Positions 36,492 to 50,600 of a DNA stretch of 64,000 nucleotides are shown here, piece by piece. The position numbers were made by a program, and so were the translations under genes. The first letter of the stretch is position 1, and every line of letters begins with the position of its first letter. The notes beneath the pieces are model-generated. The model saw only the letters and a list, made by a program, of their open reading frames with translations, was not told where the DNA came from and searched no databases. Origin of the DNA: Anas platyrhynchos (lineage: Eukaryota; Chordata; Aves; Anseriformes; Anatidae); contig NC_092597.1 in assembly GCF_047663525.1 (NCBI RefSeq), forward strand, positions 16,266,501-16,330,500. Reading direction: 5' to 3'.

Positions 36492-38507
36492 CCACCACTT
36501 TACTTGCCTTTTTAAAGTGTTGCCCGTTTATTCTGGAAACAGCAGAAATGCCTAAAAATTAAAAATGACTGTGCTGCTCCTTCATTAACAGGCTCTTGTT
36601 CAGAAGCAAGGGAGGGACAGCTTGGATTATTTTTTTTTCTACATATACATGACATTCAGCTAGTTCAAAACATCTATACAATAAGACTGAAAAAAACATT
36701 TCCAGTTTCAAAACCCAGGAGAGGCATGAGGGGAATGTAACCTACAGTACTATCTGAATTTTGTTCGTGGTTGCTTTCAGAGCAATTGATCTAAAAAGTA
36801 GGGTCAGGGCTTACAGAGTTCAGCATCAGCCCAGCTGTGGAATGACTCACTAAATCATTGCTCCTTCGTTCTAGTTATAAGACAGTATTTTGGATGCTGT
36901 GGGGGGAAAAAAAAAAAAAAGGAAAGGGAAAAAAAAAAAGTGTTTTAGTTATCGAAGCTCTAATTAAACCAGAACAAATAGAAGTAACTATAAGCAACAA
37001 GAATAATTTCTGTAGCAGCGTGGGCTGGGAAAGACAAATTAGGGAACAAACCCAGATATTACTGGCAAAATTGACAATTATATGTGCTTTTCAAAGCTCT
37101 TCATCCTCTCTCTAATTCCTCCTCATAACAGCCACAGACTCTGCATATGCTTTCATGGCACTTCTGAGCAACAGGCAGAGATACCACTGAAGACTGGAAG
37201 TGCTTACAACAGTTTACAAGACAATCTAATTTCCCAGCTTCAAGAGATGTCCCCCAGGAGTGCTGACTCACACTCATATGCCTTCATTCCCCAGCTAGTG
37301 CTTTGAAGAAGGGGGGAAAGGAGCCACAAGACATTCAACTAGTGTATGGGGATTCCCACTCTAATTCTTCAGCTTCCTGGTAAGACCTCAAAGACTTCTA
37401 CCTCTGCCACCTTCCACCTAGATTTCATGCAGCTCTTCCAGGAGGTCAAGACACACCTGTCCTTAAGCCCAAGGACGCGGTGGGGAAGCAACACACAGCA
37501 GACCAGCCCTTCCTATTCCCTCCAACACCCCTGGAGAGATAAGGGCTGCTCACCCAGCTGTGGCTGAGCAACCCAAGTCCCAGTATCCCCAGCTGAAAAT
37601 GGGAAACCACGAGCAAATGCTCCCTTTGACTGGCTACCATAAACCTTCCAGATTGGCCCTGAACATTATTAGATGGAGGAACTGGATGGGAGAGGCTGAG
37701 GAAGTGTATGTGCTGAGTGACAGGTCTTTCCTCTGATCCTATGGCTACATGTTGAAGGAAGACCTCCTGTTTGAGTAACCACTGTTGAAAGTCCTGAATT
37801 CATATAGGAGAATCACAGTTTTCTGAGCAATCAGAAATATGTGGTTGCACCAATCTCTGTTGGTGTTGCTTTATTTGCTCCTCTCTCCTCTCTTCCCCAT
37901 CTATGTGCCATGGGTTAGTGTTTATAATACAGATCCCAAAGAGCTTGATCAGTTGTCACAGGAACTTTAGGGGAAATTTTTGCTGTCCAGTTACCCTAGC
38001 ATCTAGGTAACCATTCAAATACACTCTTGCTGTCTTTGATTTTCAACCAGCCTTCAAATTGGCTAGGTACATCATGAAAAGAAAACACAAGTGTTTGAAC
38101 AATTTAGAGTCTGGTACAAACAATAATCTTCAGTGTCCTTTAGCTCTAGAGCTGACCCTTTGAGAGACAGCAAATAACTTTTTTAAGTCTGTCGTGGGCA
38201 TGCTGATAAAACCAGCACCTTGTAAATCCGGTCAAACCTTGCTTAGTGACACGAGCGCCAACAGGGCATCAGTGAGCAAGTCAACTGGTGAGGAGCTGAT
38301 GATCGCGGGATATGTGCTGATGGCAGAGGAATGCGTTTCCGTCACATGTGGCCACTCTAGCTACTTACAGTAAGATTTCTTTTTGAACAACAACAACAAG
38401 AAAATGCTACACTGCTGGAGCACGCTGGTGATGTGCCTGTCGTGAACAGTCAGTAGTCCATCCGACTGGGGGCAGTGCTGGCAGCCAGAAGGCGAGGCGT
38501 CGTGTCC

Positions 38508-38635
38508 TCATAATTTCATTTTCTTCACCACAGGAATTGGCAGTGCTTGGTAGATTTTAGCTGAGTCCTCATTAGTGACCAGCTTCACCCAGACAGGACG
38601 GAAGCTGCCTTTGAATCCAACAAAAGCCATTTTTT
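38508..38635 (-). CDS. CEMIP: CEMIP visible exon 16 of 16, terminal coding exon
   Basis: It completes a Glu codon, encodes KMAFVGFKGSFRPVWVKLVT and then KIYQALPIPVVKKMKL, and stops at TGA. The human protein ends PIPVVKKKKL, so the C-terminus is complete. Acceptor TTTTGCAG. Confidence 0.96.
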
Positions 38636-41600
38636 CTGCAAAACAGAGCAAATACATTAGGAGTGCATCAGGGCTGGAAAAAAAACAGGGAAGCCAGTGT
38701 GTGTGGCTACACCCACATGGCTGGACAGATGCAGGTGGTCAAGAGCACAAATGTGCATGCAAACTTTGCCAATAATGCATTATCAAGATATTAAAGAATA
38801 CTTTCCTGATGAAGTTTAATTAAAATTGCATTTACATGTTGAATGCTTGCATTAGTTAACAATAGCCCCTTTGTGACACATAGCAGAGGAGAAAAGGAGC
38901 AGGAAACCCCCTGTCAGAGCAGGCAGCTTGAGCTGTCTACTGAAGCTATCATCATTTGCATGGTGGTTATACTCAGGGAAAAAAAGATCACAGTTGTTGC
39001 TGATCAGAGCATTGTGCACAAAGAACAATTCTAGTGCAGTATGTGATACTTTGAAATCAAGACGCTTGATTTCAAGTTGGAACTTCGTTTCAAGAGAAAA
39101 CCAGATAAAAATATTTGCAGACAAGTAAAAAAAAATGTTTTGGGGCATATAGTGGGGGAAAAAGTCCAATATTTCTATTGTTAAAATACCTCTTTATTTA
39201 AAACAAATCTGGAAGCCCTGGAACTCCTTTAACAGCAGCTGCCAGGTCACTTTTCCATCTACAGTTTTAAACTAAATGCTGTTATCCAAACCTGCAGGGG
39301 ATACAACCCTCCTGAATAAGTAACTGACCTCTTCCAGGATGTCTGAGCGCATGCTGATAGAAATAAGCAAGGTAAAGTTTAGAAGCAGACAAAAAAAGTG
39401 CCTTTATGGAAACCATGGGAGGGGAATAGATCAAAGCGTTGTTAGATCTGCATTTTTAAAAAGCAGTTACCTTTTAACCTAAAGTCCTCTCCTGCTCCAA
39501 GTTTCTCCAGTACTTTAGTCCATGGTCCTCTTGAAATGAATCTTCCTTTAGACGTCACCAGCACTATAGAGCTGAAGGAAACAAAGCCATTTAGGAACAG
39601 ATGAAGAGTTAGAAAACAGTCCTCGCTTGTCTGGCTTGAGCCTGAGTGACTCAAAGACATCCATGAACTGCAGTGGTTTCTGCCTTAATGGCTTTTGTCA
39701 AAGCTAACATCTTAGTCATATGTTCACTTTTGCAATCATGCAAAACCCATTAGGAAACAGATGGAATTTGCCTTTTTTTTTAATTTATTATTATTATTAT
39801 TATTTAACACACTGGCTTCTGGGGTGGCTCAAATGTTTCCAACCAGCACTTCCATCCTGCTTTGCTCAGAAAGGAACATGCTCTCCCTGGGATGTTCATT
39901 GCAAGTCTCAAATAATCTCTCGTCTTAGAACATTTTTGTTATTATTGTCCTGCTTGCATAGAGTTTTTCAACTCAAAATTTCTTGGGGTCAAATGCAAAG
40001 TGATAAACAAAAGACTTATTAAGTACTTTAAACTAGTGCAAATCTGCAAGCACTTGGTTAAAACTCAATAACCAACTGGGCTTAATTCTAAAAGTGTAGA
40101 ATTAATATTTGAATGAAACATGAAGGGATAATCACCCAGTGAAAATTCTCCAGAGAGTAGCACAAGCCACTCAAAGAAGTTAACTCATTGCTTCCTTACA
40201 AGATGCACAAACACCTCCAAGGATTATCTCAGAGCATATCAAGGAAGAGCAGTACACATCAGTGAGCTCGGTGGAAGTTTGCTATTAAGTTCAGTGGGGC
40301 TGGGGTGCCATTCTTGCTCAGCTCTTAATTAAAGCTGCATGGCAGAATAATTGAGCAAACACTTGGTCAGATTAAATAATTGAATTCCACCTTGCAGGGT
40401 TTCCATGAATGAAGCTTTCCTGACTCAACTGGCTCTCAGCTGAGAGTCTTGCTGGGTCTGCTTTCCTGCATCACAGTGGACACGAGTCGCTAAAATTAAT
40501 TAGGCAGCAGCTCCTGCAGAGCTCAAGCCCTGAGCTACTCTGTGCTGTAGATACCTCCTAACACCTCAGCTGGAACTGAAACTCTTCAGGGGAAAACAGA
40601 AAAGGAAAAAGAGAAGCAGAGGAATTAAGAGTCATCAGGTCTTTTCCTAAAATAAAACCAAGGTGTTAAAATCCACCAGTGCTTACAAGAATGGATTGAG
40701 CCTTCAGGCTGTTTTTTGACTGCGTTGTGCATGCTGAATTGCTTTTTTTTTTTTTTTTTTTTCTATTTAGTAAAATATTTAGTTTCTATTAAGCCTTTTC
40801 TGCTACGGAAGTTTAAAATAAGTTTAACATATTTTGTTTTCTTAAAAAAAGAAAAATAATAATTTGGCAGAGAGTTCCTTAAATGACCCAAGAGGCATGT
40901 CATTGCTAGAAACAACTCTTCTCACATCCCCAGCTCTATAAATCTATTTAAAAGTTGTTCTAGGAGTATCTTCATGAGAGCCTGCGTAGGTATTTTGGGT
41001 GGTGGAGTCTCCTCCCCTCTGTGAGCACCACTCCTTTGTACAGCTTGTGCTCTGTGCAGAGGGGAGAGCTGACAAGAAGCTGCTGGCTGTACAGTCCCTC
41101 CTTCTGTATGGTGTCTGCATCCAACTGAACAATACCCTCACTCAATAAGTGGATGAACGATGTTTCATGGTTATGAGTGAAGTCTAATCAGAATGGAAAG
41201 GCTGGGAAAGCTTCTGGTGAAAGGAGAAGAATTTGAGGGTTCAGCCCTTGCAAGCACACACAGCTGAGCGAGACTCAAGACCTGCTGACTGGGTTGGACC
41301 CAGTTCTAGTCCTAACCCTAACACTAATCCCAATCCAGTTCCAACAGTAATCAAGAGGCTCAGATAGACTTAAATGCACCTAAAGCCCAGTTACAAATCA
41401 ATCCTCTAAAGTAAGAAAGAATCCAGACAGCAGGGTTCCGCAGGGATAGAGACTGGACTTTTTGCAAAGGAGGATGATGGTCTTTGTGAAATGTCCTATT
41501 TTATTTTATTTTTAATAAAAGAAGAGCGAGCAACTACCATACTTCTCTACAGTAACTGTTTTTTTTTTGTTTGTTTTGTTTTTGTTTTTTTTTTTTGCAA

Positions 41601-44600
41601 CATTTAGGACTATTTAAGACAGTAGAAACACTTCTGTATCCTCATACATGTCGCGCCACTGAAACTTCTCCCCCCAAGGCTCTAGAATAAATCCTAGAAA
41701 AATATCCTGTCTATCTGCCCACAGTTATTTCAAATGGCTCATCAGCAAAGCAATCGTATTTGTATTAAATGTTAGGTACCAAATTTCCAATCGAAACAGG
41801 TTTAATAACAGGGAAATAAACATATTTATTAAACATATTTAACAAAATAAACATATTTCCCTGTTATTCCCTTTACTGTTCCCACAGACAAACCCAGTGT
41901 CCTACAGGATGCAAGAGCATTTGTTGGGTACTTACCACCCACTTGCAAGTCTCTGCATTTCTGTCTGCCATGTTTTAAAAATAAAAGCACACAGACCTTA
42001 AGTATTGGCAGGGAACATATGCAAAGAGGAATGCATTTTATTAGTGGGATTTTCTGCTATTTGAGAGTGTGCAGGCAATAGAAAAATGTAAACTGTGCAC
42101 ATCTGTACCGATAAGTGCTGAGTTTATTCTTGAATTTAAGCCTGCAGTTAATCTGTAACCCACCACATAAATGTGGATCTGCAGTTTATTAATCAAATGT
42201 AGCTCTGCAGCTTATCGGAGGCTTGATCTGTTCCTAAATCACAGTCTGCATCTTTCTGCAGCCTGGATGTCCTGCACATATTTGGACTCTGTTGGAGTCA
42301 GCAGGTACAGAAACACATTGCTAGCCCAGTCAGTCTGGCCCGTGTTAGGTGACTAAAGCCAAAAAAAGCTGTGTTGTACGGCATTCTTGTATAGTACGCC
42401 TTAGTAACAGCAGATTACTCACTGATCTTTGATGTTGTTGACATAGTTTTCAATCTGTGCTGGGATTCCTTGTAGAATTGAATTCTTGAATGTTACTCGG
42501 TCAACCACTTTCCCGTGATGTCCATCAATCACAATCAGTTGAATACCCTCATCAGTGAGGAAAAACCTTACACCATCAACCTATGTGGAGGGTAAGGATA
42601 TTCTTGGTTTGTTGAAGAAACAAAAATACAAAACAATCATCTCTAAGAAGCACTGATAGTGTTGAATCAGGGGACTGCTCATTGTATCAGAGGGCAGAAT
42701 TGCAGATCACTGAGGTCAAGCTGTCCTGCCTTTTTTTTTCTTCTTTTTTTTTTTTTTCCAAAATACAAAGCAAAAGTGACCCAAATCTAACTATTCATGG
42801 CCACATCATAAGCAAGTTTTCCATAAAAATGAGACAAGTATCTTAGATATCTTTGTCTCTTAAAGTTCACTGGGATGACCTGCTCACCTCAATGTATGCA
42901 AAGTCGTCTTTTAGGTGGAAGTACTGCTTCTTATAAGTTTCTATCTTCACTTCCAGTAGGTGGTCCTTTGTTTTCTGTTTATTAAAAAAGTAAATAAACA
43001 AAGTTTTTGATGAGGATGTACAATACCTGAATGCTTAAAACATTTTAAACCTCAAAATTCAATCAGCAAGAATGCTACATAATAAGCTGTGACTTGCCAA
43101 ATTGCATTGCTAATGAGACTGGGCACAATGGTAACCTCTCTGCTCACCCTGCCAGCATCTAAATTGTTTCACCAAATAGCAGAGCTTAAGTGATTCTCAC
43201 TTTGCAGAGCTGATACGTGATTCTGTGAGGCTTTGCTATGCATTCCTGCTTCAAGGGTGATGAGTGGAAAACAAAACAAAATAAAACAGAAAAATATCCC
43301 TGTCCTTCCCTCAGAACCAGACCGGACAGGATATAGGAGACAAAAGTGTTGTACAAAATCATTTATATGAATGAGACACAGCTGAGCAGTTCCCTCTGTT
43401 CTTACAGCCTGGAGGGGTTGGAGACCAGGCGAGCATAGTTGCCTCTCTCCAACATCACATCACTTTTTACCCTGTGCTCTTAAGCACAGCTTCAGCTGAA
43501 GTTGTGAACAGCTCTGTCCTTTGAGGACCTCTGCTCTCTGCACTTGCAAGAATATGTTTCATATAATTTTCTATGCCTGGTCCATTTCAGAAAATTAGGC
43601 TCGGGATATCCTGAATCCAGTACAAAGTCTTTCCATAACTATGGGAACAATAGCTACAGATTCACAATGACAATAATTCTGTGGTAAGAACAGCTACTTT
43701 ACCAGCTGTGTACTTGATAGCTTCTTAGGCATTGGCACTTCTACTATGGGCGTCTCAATGTACTTGGGATAGGCCATGGCTTCACAGTCACTGACACCAG
43801 CGTGCTTTGGAATCACAGCTTTGATCCTTATTCGTTCACAGCCTTTGACAGAGCAGAAAGCAAATCTCTCCTTCTCATTTTGAGCTTTAAGTTTCAGAAA
43901 CAGCAGCCTGTGGATAGAAGAGAAGAGTGAAGAGCATACTTCAGCATTCTGTACAAAAAATGACAAAGTCCCATTTTCAGTGAGCTCTTTCCTAATGCTT
44001 TGTAATGATGCATGTTGCAAACCCTCAGTCTGCAAATTATAATGCTGAACATATTGCATGCAATTAAATGGATGCATCTCAGAAATGGTTTGGGGAGGTC
44101 AGGGAAATTAAGACAGAGATTAGCTGACACCTGAAATATCTTAGAGCTCTATTTTATAATGTTCATTTACACAGAGAGCTAAATGGTTTTTATTTTATGT
44201 TTCTTTCTTACCCATTTTTAAAAATTTGTTAAAAGAAAACAACAGACTTCACTGTCTTGGTTCCTGTGCATCCCTGTCTTAGTATTTATAAATGGTTGAT
44301 GTTCAAAACAAAAAGGGTTGGGTGTGTCTCCCGTTCAGTGCTATGGTCTGCACTTTACTTCTTTTTTTCTTTTTTTTTCCTAATTTGTATTCACTTGGCA
44401 AAACATTTCCCAGAGTAGTTGGCAGTGCAGCACAGCCTATGAATGACTGGCAGCTGTGGGAGTCCCAAGAAAATTAAATGCTGGTCACATTCCCAGAAAG
44501 AATTCCTGTTTTTGTTGTGATCCCTGCTAATGGCATTAGCCAAAAGGCTCACGATTTCAGCAGCTTTCTCAGCACTGTGTCCAAATAAGTAAGGGTCATT

Positions 44601-47600
44601 TCCTTACCCAGTGTCCTCATCCCAGTAGTAGTATCCCTTGCTAGGATATCTGTACTCCAGTTTCTCCATCTGAGAGGTTCTATAGAAGGTTCCAGTTTTG
44701 TATGTTTTCTTCAAGAGACGATTGTGAATGTCTGACAGAATGGAAAATGTCGTCCCTCTAGGATAACAAAACCCTACTTGGATCCAGTCGTTCCTAAAAT
44801 AGCAAAGACCGAAATTATAACAAGTCGACACATGACTATTATTTTCCTGGGCATGTTAAAAGCCAGTTTAAATAATTCACTCTGAAATGTAACTTATTTT
44901 TTTCATGGCCAGTTAAAATTTTAATGACTTGGGATGAATCAGTGCCATGTAAATTAGACACAACATCCATGGGTTAGTTGAGCAGTGGGGGTCAGATCCT
45001 CTCCTGACTCCTACACCTCCAACTTCCATGCACCGGGAATGAATTAGCTCTAGGCTTCTAAAAATGAATGGTGTTATCTTCCAGGGCTTCCCTGGGGAGG
45101 AAACAGGAATTTAAGATGTCAGATGGAAAGATGGTGAAGTCAATGGACTTCCTGGAACAAGCATGTTCATTCTGGAAGAGTTCATGAGGCGATGAGCTCA
45201 CCCATTAAAAATATGCAGTTACATTATTGAGCAGGAATGTTGGAATTCAGTTGGATCACTCACTTGTTGAAGTTGATGAGCCATATGGCCAGCTCTTCAG
45301 GGGCCGTCTTGTCCCAGTGGATGGTGTAGCCTTTCCTCAGAGTTATAACTGGCTGATACTGCTGGTAATGAGTGCTTTTGCTCAAAGCCCCTTCCAAGTA
45401 GAGTGGGTGATTGTGGTAGTCATTTTTTATTATTTTCATTTTGAGGTTGGCTGGCTTGTAGGCTTGGATGTAGATCTAGATGAGAGAAAGAATGGTCTAC
45501 AGTAAAACATTAAAGGCTCAGCTGCTTAATAGCTGTAAACTTGTGCGAGGCCTGTTACTTCAGCAGTGACCTGTATGACATACACTTATACCTGTATATT
45601 CAGTTTCTTCAGCTTCTTTTTCACTTTTTCAACAAAATAGACAGTTTTCAGGAAGAAAAGAAAAAAAGAAAGACAATTTCCTTATCCGAGGTCAAGAGTG
45701 TGTGCCAGTTAAGGCCACAGGTAGGCCTATCGTATTCCACAGTGTTAATGGTAACCCTTGGCTGTGGGGTGTCATCCACCTCAGACATCTGACTTCTGTT
45801 AAACAAGGACCCTTCTGTCTGGATTTCAGAAGCAGGAAAAACAGCTCAGTGGTTATGAATAGATTTTAGTGGCCCTACACTGAAAAAAAAAACAACACTT
45901 GCAGCACCTAAGACAAAAAAAAAGGTGCTGCTCATGAGAGGAAAGTAAGGGCTCTCTCCCAGCAGTAGGGTGAGGAGCTCGTGTGGTAGGAAGAATGGTT
46001 TGTGGTTACACAACAGGATGAAAGATCATGAGAGTTGAAGCCCAATTTTGACTCCTCAGCACACTTCCCATAGTATTGTGGGTAACATTTCCCGCCATTA
46101 AACAAGGGAAAATAACCTTCCCCTACCCGGAAACCAGTACATTTGGAAATATTAAGCTGTTAATGCTCATGGAGTTTTCACAGGACTTCAGGTAAAATTT
46201 GTTTCAGTTAACAGTGAAGGCCAAAGCATCTGAACAAAAGCACAATATCCTCAGCTTCAAAACCACCTGCTCACACATGCAGTTAATCCTGAGCACCCTG
46301 AAGAAAGTCAGTTTCTAAAGGTCAAGATGTACAGTGCCAAGAGAATTAAAATAAGTATAAAGTGATTACAAAACTGCAAAGTTAGCAGCTTTACCTGTGC
46401 GTAGTGTCCACTGCAGATAGAACCTCTCCAGTCGGGCACATCGATGCAGTCAGGGTGTTTGATTAGCCAGTTATCTTCTTTTATCAGGTATGAGCCTGGA
46501 TATTCAGACACAGAGCCATCTACATCATGAAAAACTGATGTTTTATCACCATCCATATCCAGATCATTGAACCAGGGTCCAGGTTCTCCAAAGAAGACCC
46601 TTGAGGTAATCTAAACAAAACAGTGAAACACATTTATGTCACCAAAAAGGAATTAATCAGTTAAAGTGCAAAGCTAAGGACAGCTGTGGTCACCGACACG
46701 GCTCAAAGGACCCATTTTCTGACTTCATTTGGTTTTAGAAAACAGCTTGGACAAGAAATATCGTTGAGTTTGGGGGTCAAGTTGTGCATGAAGAAATCAG
46801 TGTATGCATCATTCTTTAGACAGCCGCAGATATTTGGCTGCTCAGCTTGAGACTTTTTAAGCCTGATATTTAGAGGCCCTGAAGCTCCATGCCTCCAGAT
46901 GAAGTTTGGAGTTCCAGGTGTTTTGGGATAACAGTTCTGTGCTAATAAAAGTATGAGCTTCTGAAATAGGGCATCCAAAGCTGGAAACAATAAAATCATT
47001 TTCAGCTCATTTGGTCCTGTTAGCTGGCAGGAACATCAGTGTCATTTGCAACAGGAACATTGGGATTTTCCCCCTTTACCTGCACAATGCCTCTTCATTA
47101 AGTCTGAAGTCAGTATAGAGATGGGTCGTGCTCTTTACAGGTGTGTCTGATTTGTCAGACAGAGCAGACATAGATTTTCCTGCTGACCCTGGGGGAAAGG
47201 CTAAAATAACCCGAACTGCAGCCACAGCAGTGAAGATTTGTTTTAAAATTCTGGAGGAAGGTTCAGGAGACGGGGCAATTTCACTATAGCCACTTCGCTT
47301 GTTGTCCACTAATATATTTTAAGGTTCCAAAGCCACATAAAGTCATAATGATGCTGGGAACAATCAGTGACCTCCCCTGGGAAATGGCTGCTCGGGCAAC
47401 TTCTGACATATTTTTATCCAGCATAAATAAATGTCATGTCACCAGCCTGCTTAGTGCAATGCGAGAGAGTGACCTACCAACGCTTTTAGGGAAATTTTGC
47501 CTTTCCCACCCCATTTGGCACAAAGATCACTACTCAGCACTTTTCCTGACACGCGAGCAAGTTTGCTAACTTTTTGAAACTTAAGCAACCCAAATAATTT

Positions 47601-50600
47601 CAGTCCCAACCACTTTATTTATTTGTTGGTCATGTTTGGCAGTTGGATTTAACAGCTGCTAGAGGTGAACATCAGCAACCAGTTAGCACATATTTGTGCA
47701 AGCAAATACAAAAATAACTAAATCACAGACCCCAGACCAGGTTCAGACCAGCACCTAGAAGTTAATGTTGTAATTCAACATTTGGCAGCCACTCTTTGGC
47801 TGGATTCTGCTTTCATTTATGTCTGCAGAACCGGAGTCCATGGATTTACCCTTGTGTGCAGAGCTCCACAATTATCCAGCATCTGCTCAGTTTCACTGGC
47901 TGTTTCCCAAAATTAGTATTTGTTGCTTCTAGGCAGGTTAGACCTTCTGCAACAGACTTCCCTCTGTTGTTGCTTTAATATTATACCCATGTTGAAAATA
48001 AGGGGGCAAAGTCTTCCTAATTCACCAGTTTCTGAGACATACAGAAAGGAAAGTGATTTTCACTTGGATGTCACTATTTTTTATTTTTGATACTGATGCC
48101 TACTTCTGTTTTGCTGAAAACTGGATTTGCTTGTTATTTCACCCACCCAATTTCCTCTCTCTCAGGTGCCATTGTCTTTATGAAATTCGTGGCAAAGACA
48201 ACAGGCACCTCCTGCAGATCTAGTGTTTTTTTTTATTATTATTTTTTTCCCCCAAAGGCTGTTCCACCCTTTTTGCCCACAACCATGTTTCCAAGCCAAC
48301 TGGCAAAGGCCTTGCTGGGAAGGATAACTCACAGGGACATCTTCAAAATGGATGTCGGTCACGTTGTTGTTGGGGCAGCTCTGCCAGGCGTTATTGAGCC
48401 TGAAGGCCAAGGCACTCGTGTGCCGACCGTCAAGGGCAGCAAATTTCCGGAAGGTGCAGTTCTGGACGTTGATCGGGCCATCATAGAACTGGATCCCTCG
48501 AATGGGGAAGTTCCTAAAACACATTTGGAGGAGACAGAGAGACATAATCATGACATGAGCATGAAGTTGAGAATACATTCTAGACATGGACAGTCCCACA
48601 GCACTTGATTCTCAGCTGCTATCATTTTCCACAGCCCTTAGGATGACTCCTGAGTTAATGTTTTGGAAGAGAAGGGATTTCCCTGCTTTTTAGGTCTGTG
48701 AAGTCTTCTTAACCTTGCAAGTTCATCTCAAGTTCTCTCATGTCTGAGACAGATCATCTTTATTTAGTCTGTACTCCTCCAGGGAAGGATCTTAGAGCCG
48801 TGCCAAGGCATTGAACTAAAACTGAATAAATCCGTGTGTGCTATCACAAATGAGTTCTGCAGCAGCGAAACCTGAAACTCCTCAGATCTACACAGACTCC
48901 TTGGGCTGAGTAACAGCAGGGATAGAAGTCCTATCACATCTTTCAGAGAAACAGTGCAACTTAACTGCAATAAAAATGGATTTGAAATCAAGGAAAGATC
49001 TCACCGATAAGGTTGAAAACAGTTGAGAGGGCACAAACCAATGAAACTTTAAAAGCCTTTTCTGATACCAGCTGCATGGTAAAGATGACACTGCTTTCAT
49101 GATGATTAACTGATTGTGGTGTTTAAACTCCTTAAGAGGCTAAGATAATATTTCATATTTCACATTTCACTTATAATAAATCAGAATTTGATCCCTTTCT
49201 CATATGAATGGTTTCCCTGTTTCTGTGGCAAGGTCACACTTCTGTCACTGTGAGTTTTGGCACACAATATACATGACAATATATGCCCACGTATTTATAT
49301 GCGAATGATATTAGAAGGAGGGTCCTAGCAGAGTGGCTTTTCATTATTACTATGGTTAATAATAAACCCGCTGCATCACTACCAACAGGCAAAGCTGAGA
49401 TACATAGAATGACAGAAAAATATCAGTTGAGCTGTTTTTCTCTACAGAGCTACTGTTAGGAGAGCTATATTTTCAGGAATAACAGCAAAACATTACTTCA
49501 CTTGCAAACAAATCTGTAGGACTAAGGTCCAGGAAGAGGCCACACATGAAGCTCACTAGATGTTTTGAAGTTATTTACTGAAGGCATCAAATTCCCATAG
49601 CACAGCAGCAATACTAACAGCAGCTCTGAGGCCATCTATGACCACATCTAGGCCAGCTCAAGCCCATGGAAGGCCTTCTGTGAGATTTCCTGGCAGCTGA
49701 CTGGGATGGAGACGGCCACTTTGTGCAACCACTGCTGACTATATGTACAAAAGCACCCAGCTAGCACACACTCCTTTGGCTGTCTCCTCAACTCTGTTTG
49801 CAAAGGGGAGGTGAAAGGAGAGAGGAGCTTGATGCTGTTTTGGCAGCCTGCAAGTACATACCTGCCAGCAGCAGCTGCACAGTGAGGGCTTTGGGACAGG
49901 GAGACATGAAACCAAATCCTTTGTGTGCAAGCTATTAAACCAAACAGTGCTGAGGAAACCACACCGGCTTGGAGTTTGTACCAGGAAAGGGAACAGCAAG
50001 TGCTTTGATGTGGTGAGCTGGACTTACGGGCCGATGGGCAGGGTCCTGCCTCTGTGATCCAGGCCTCCAGGTCCCCAGATCTCGTTGTCCATAGTCTCCG
50101 TGCCCAGGTTTCCACTCTCACCGACAAACAGGCTGTTCTTGATTTCTTGCTTTGAGCCGTCATCATGAGGGAAGGTCCCACCACTAGAGGGAAAGGGCTG
50201 GAGGTGAAGGGGCTGCTCACAGCCTGTGCCCCACGCTGCGGCACAACCTGTGTGACACTTACCTCGCCAAGGTCAGCCCAATGCCATTGTCTGCAAACCT
50301 GCCGGGAGAAGAGAGGTGCTTCAGAAGAGATTTTTGTTTGGTTTTGTTCGTTTGTTTTATCACGTCAAACTGAAATCACCAAACCAGTGAGGCGGAGGGC
50401 AGCAGGGCTTAGTTACTGAATGGTGCTCATAGGAGAACTCAGGTTTTTGTGTGCTTGTTCCCTTTCCAGTTTTGGAAGATCTTTTTTGGCACACCTTGAG
50501 ATATATGTGATTCATAAGAAGCAGCAGCCACGCACCTAATTGCTCCACGTGGAAGTTAAGTCTGAGATGGCTGGGTGTAGTTTACCTGTCAAAGGTTTTT

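Larger units (their letters stand above)
34840..38507 (-). other. CEMIP 3' UTR and 3' flank
   Basis: Sequence downstream of the CEMIP stop on the minus strand has no coding potential. Minus-strand AATAAA signals lie at 37870-37875, 36527-36532, 35133-35138 and 34840-34845. The last is followed, reading leftwards, by a T/GT-rich stretch suited to cleavage and would give a 3' UTR of about 3.7 kb. Human CEMIP also has a multi-kilobase 3' UTR. A-rich patches occupy 35233-35315, 36443-36491 and 36907-36939. Confidence 0.55.

Noticed and set aside
41305-41345. Telomere-like CCTAACCCTAAC stretch
   Set aside because: Only about two recognisable units followed by degenerate sequence, too short to call an interstitial telomere array.
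49648-50244. 198-codon minus-strand open frame
   Set aside because: It crosses CEMIP visible exon 7 in the wrong frame and continues into intron.
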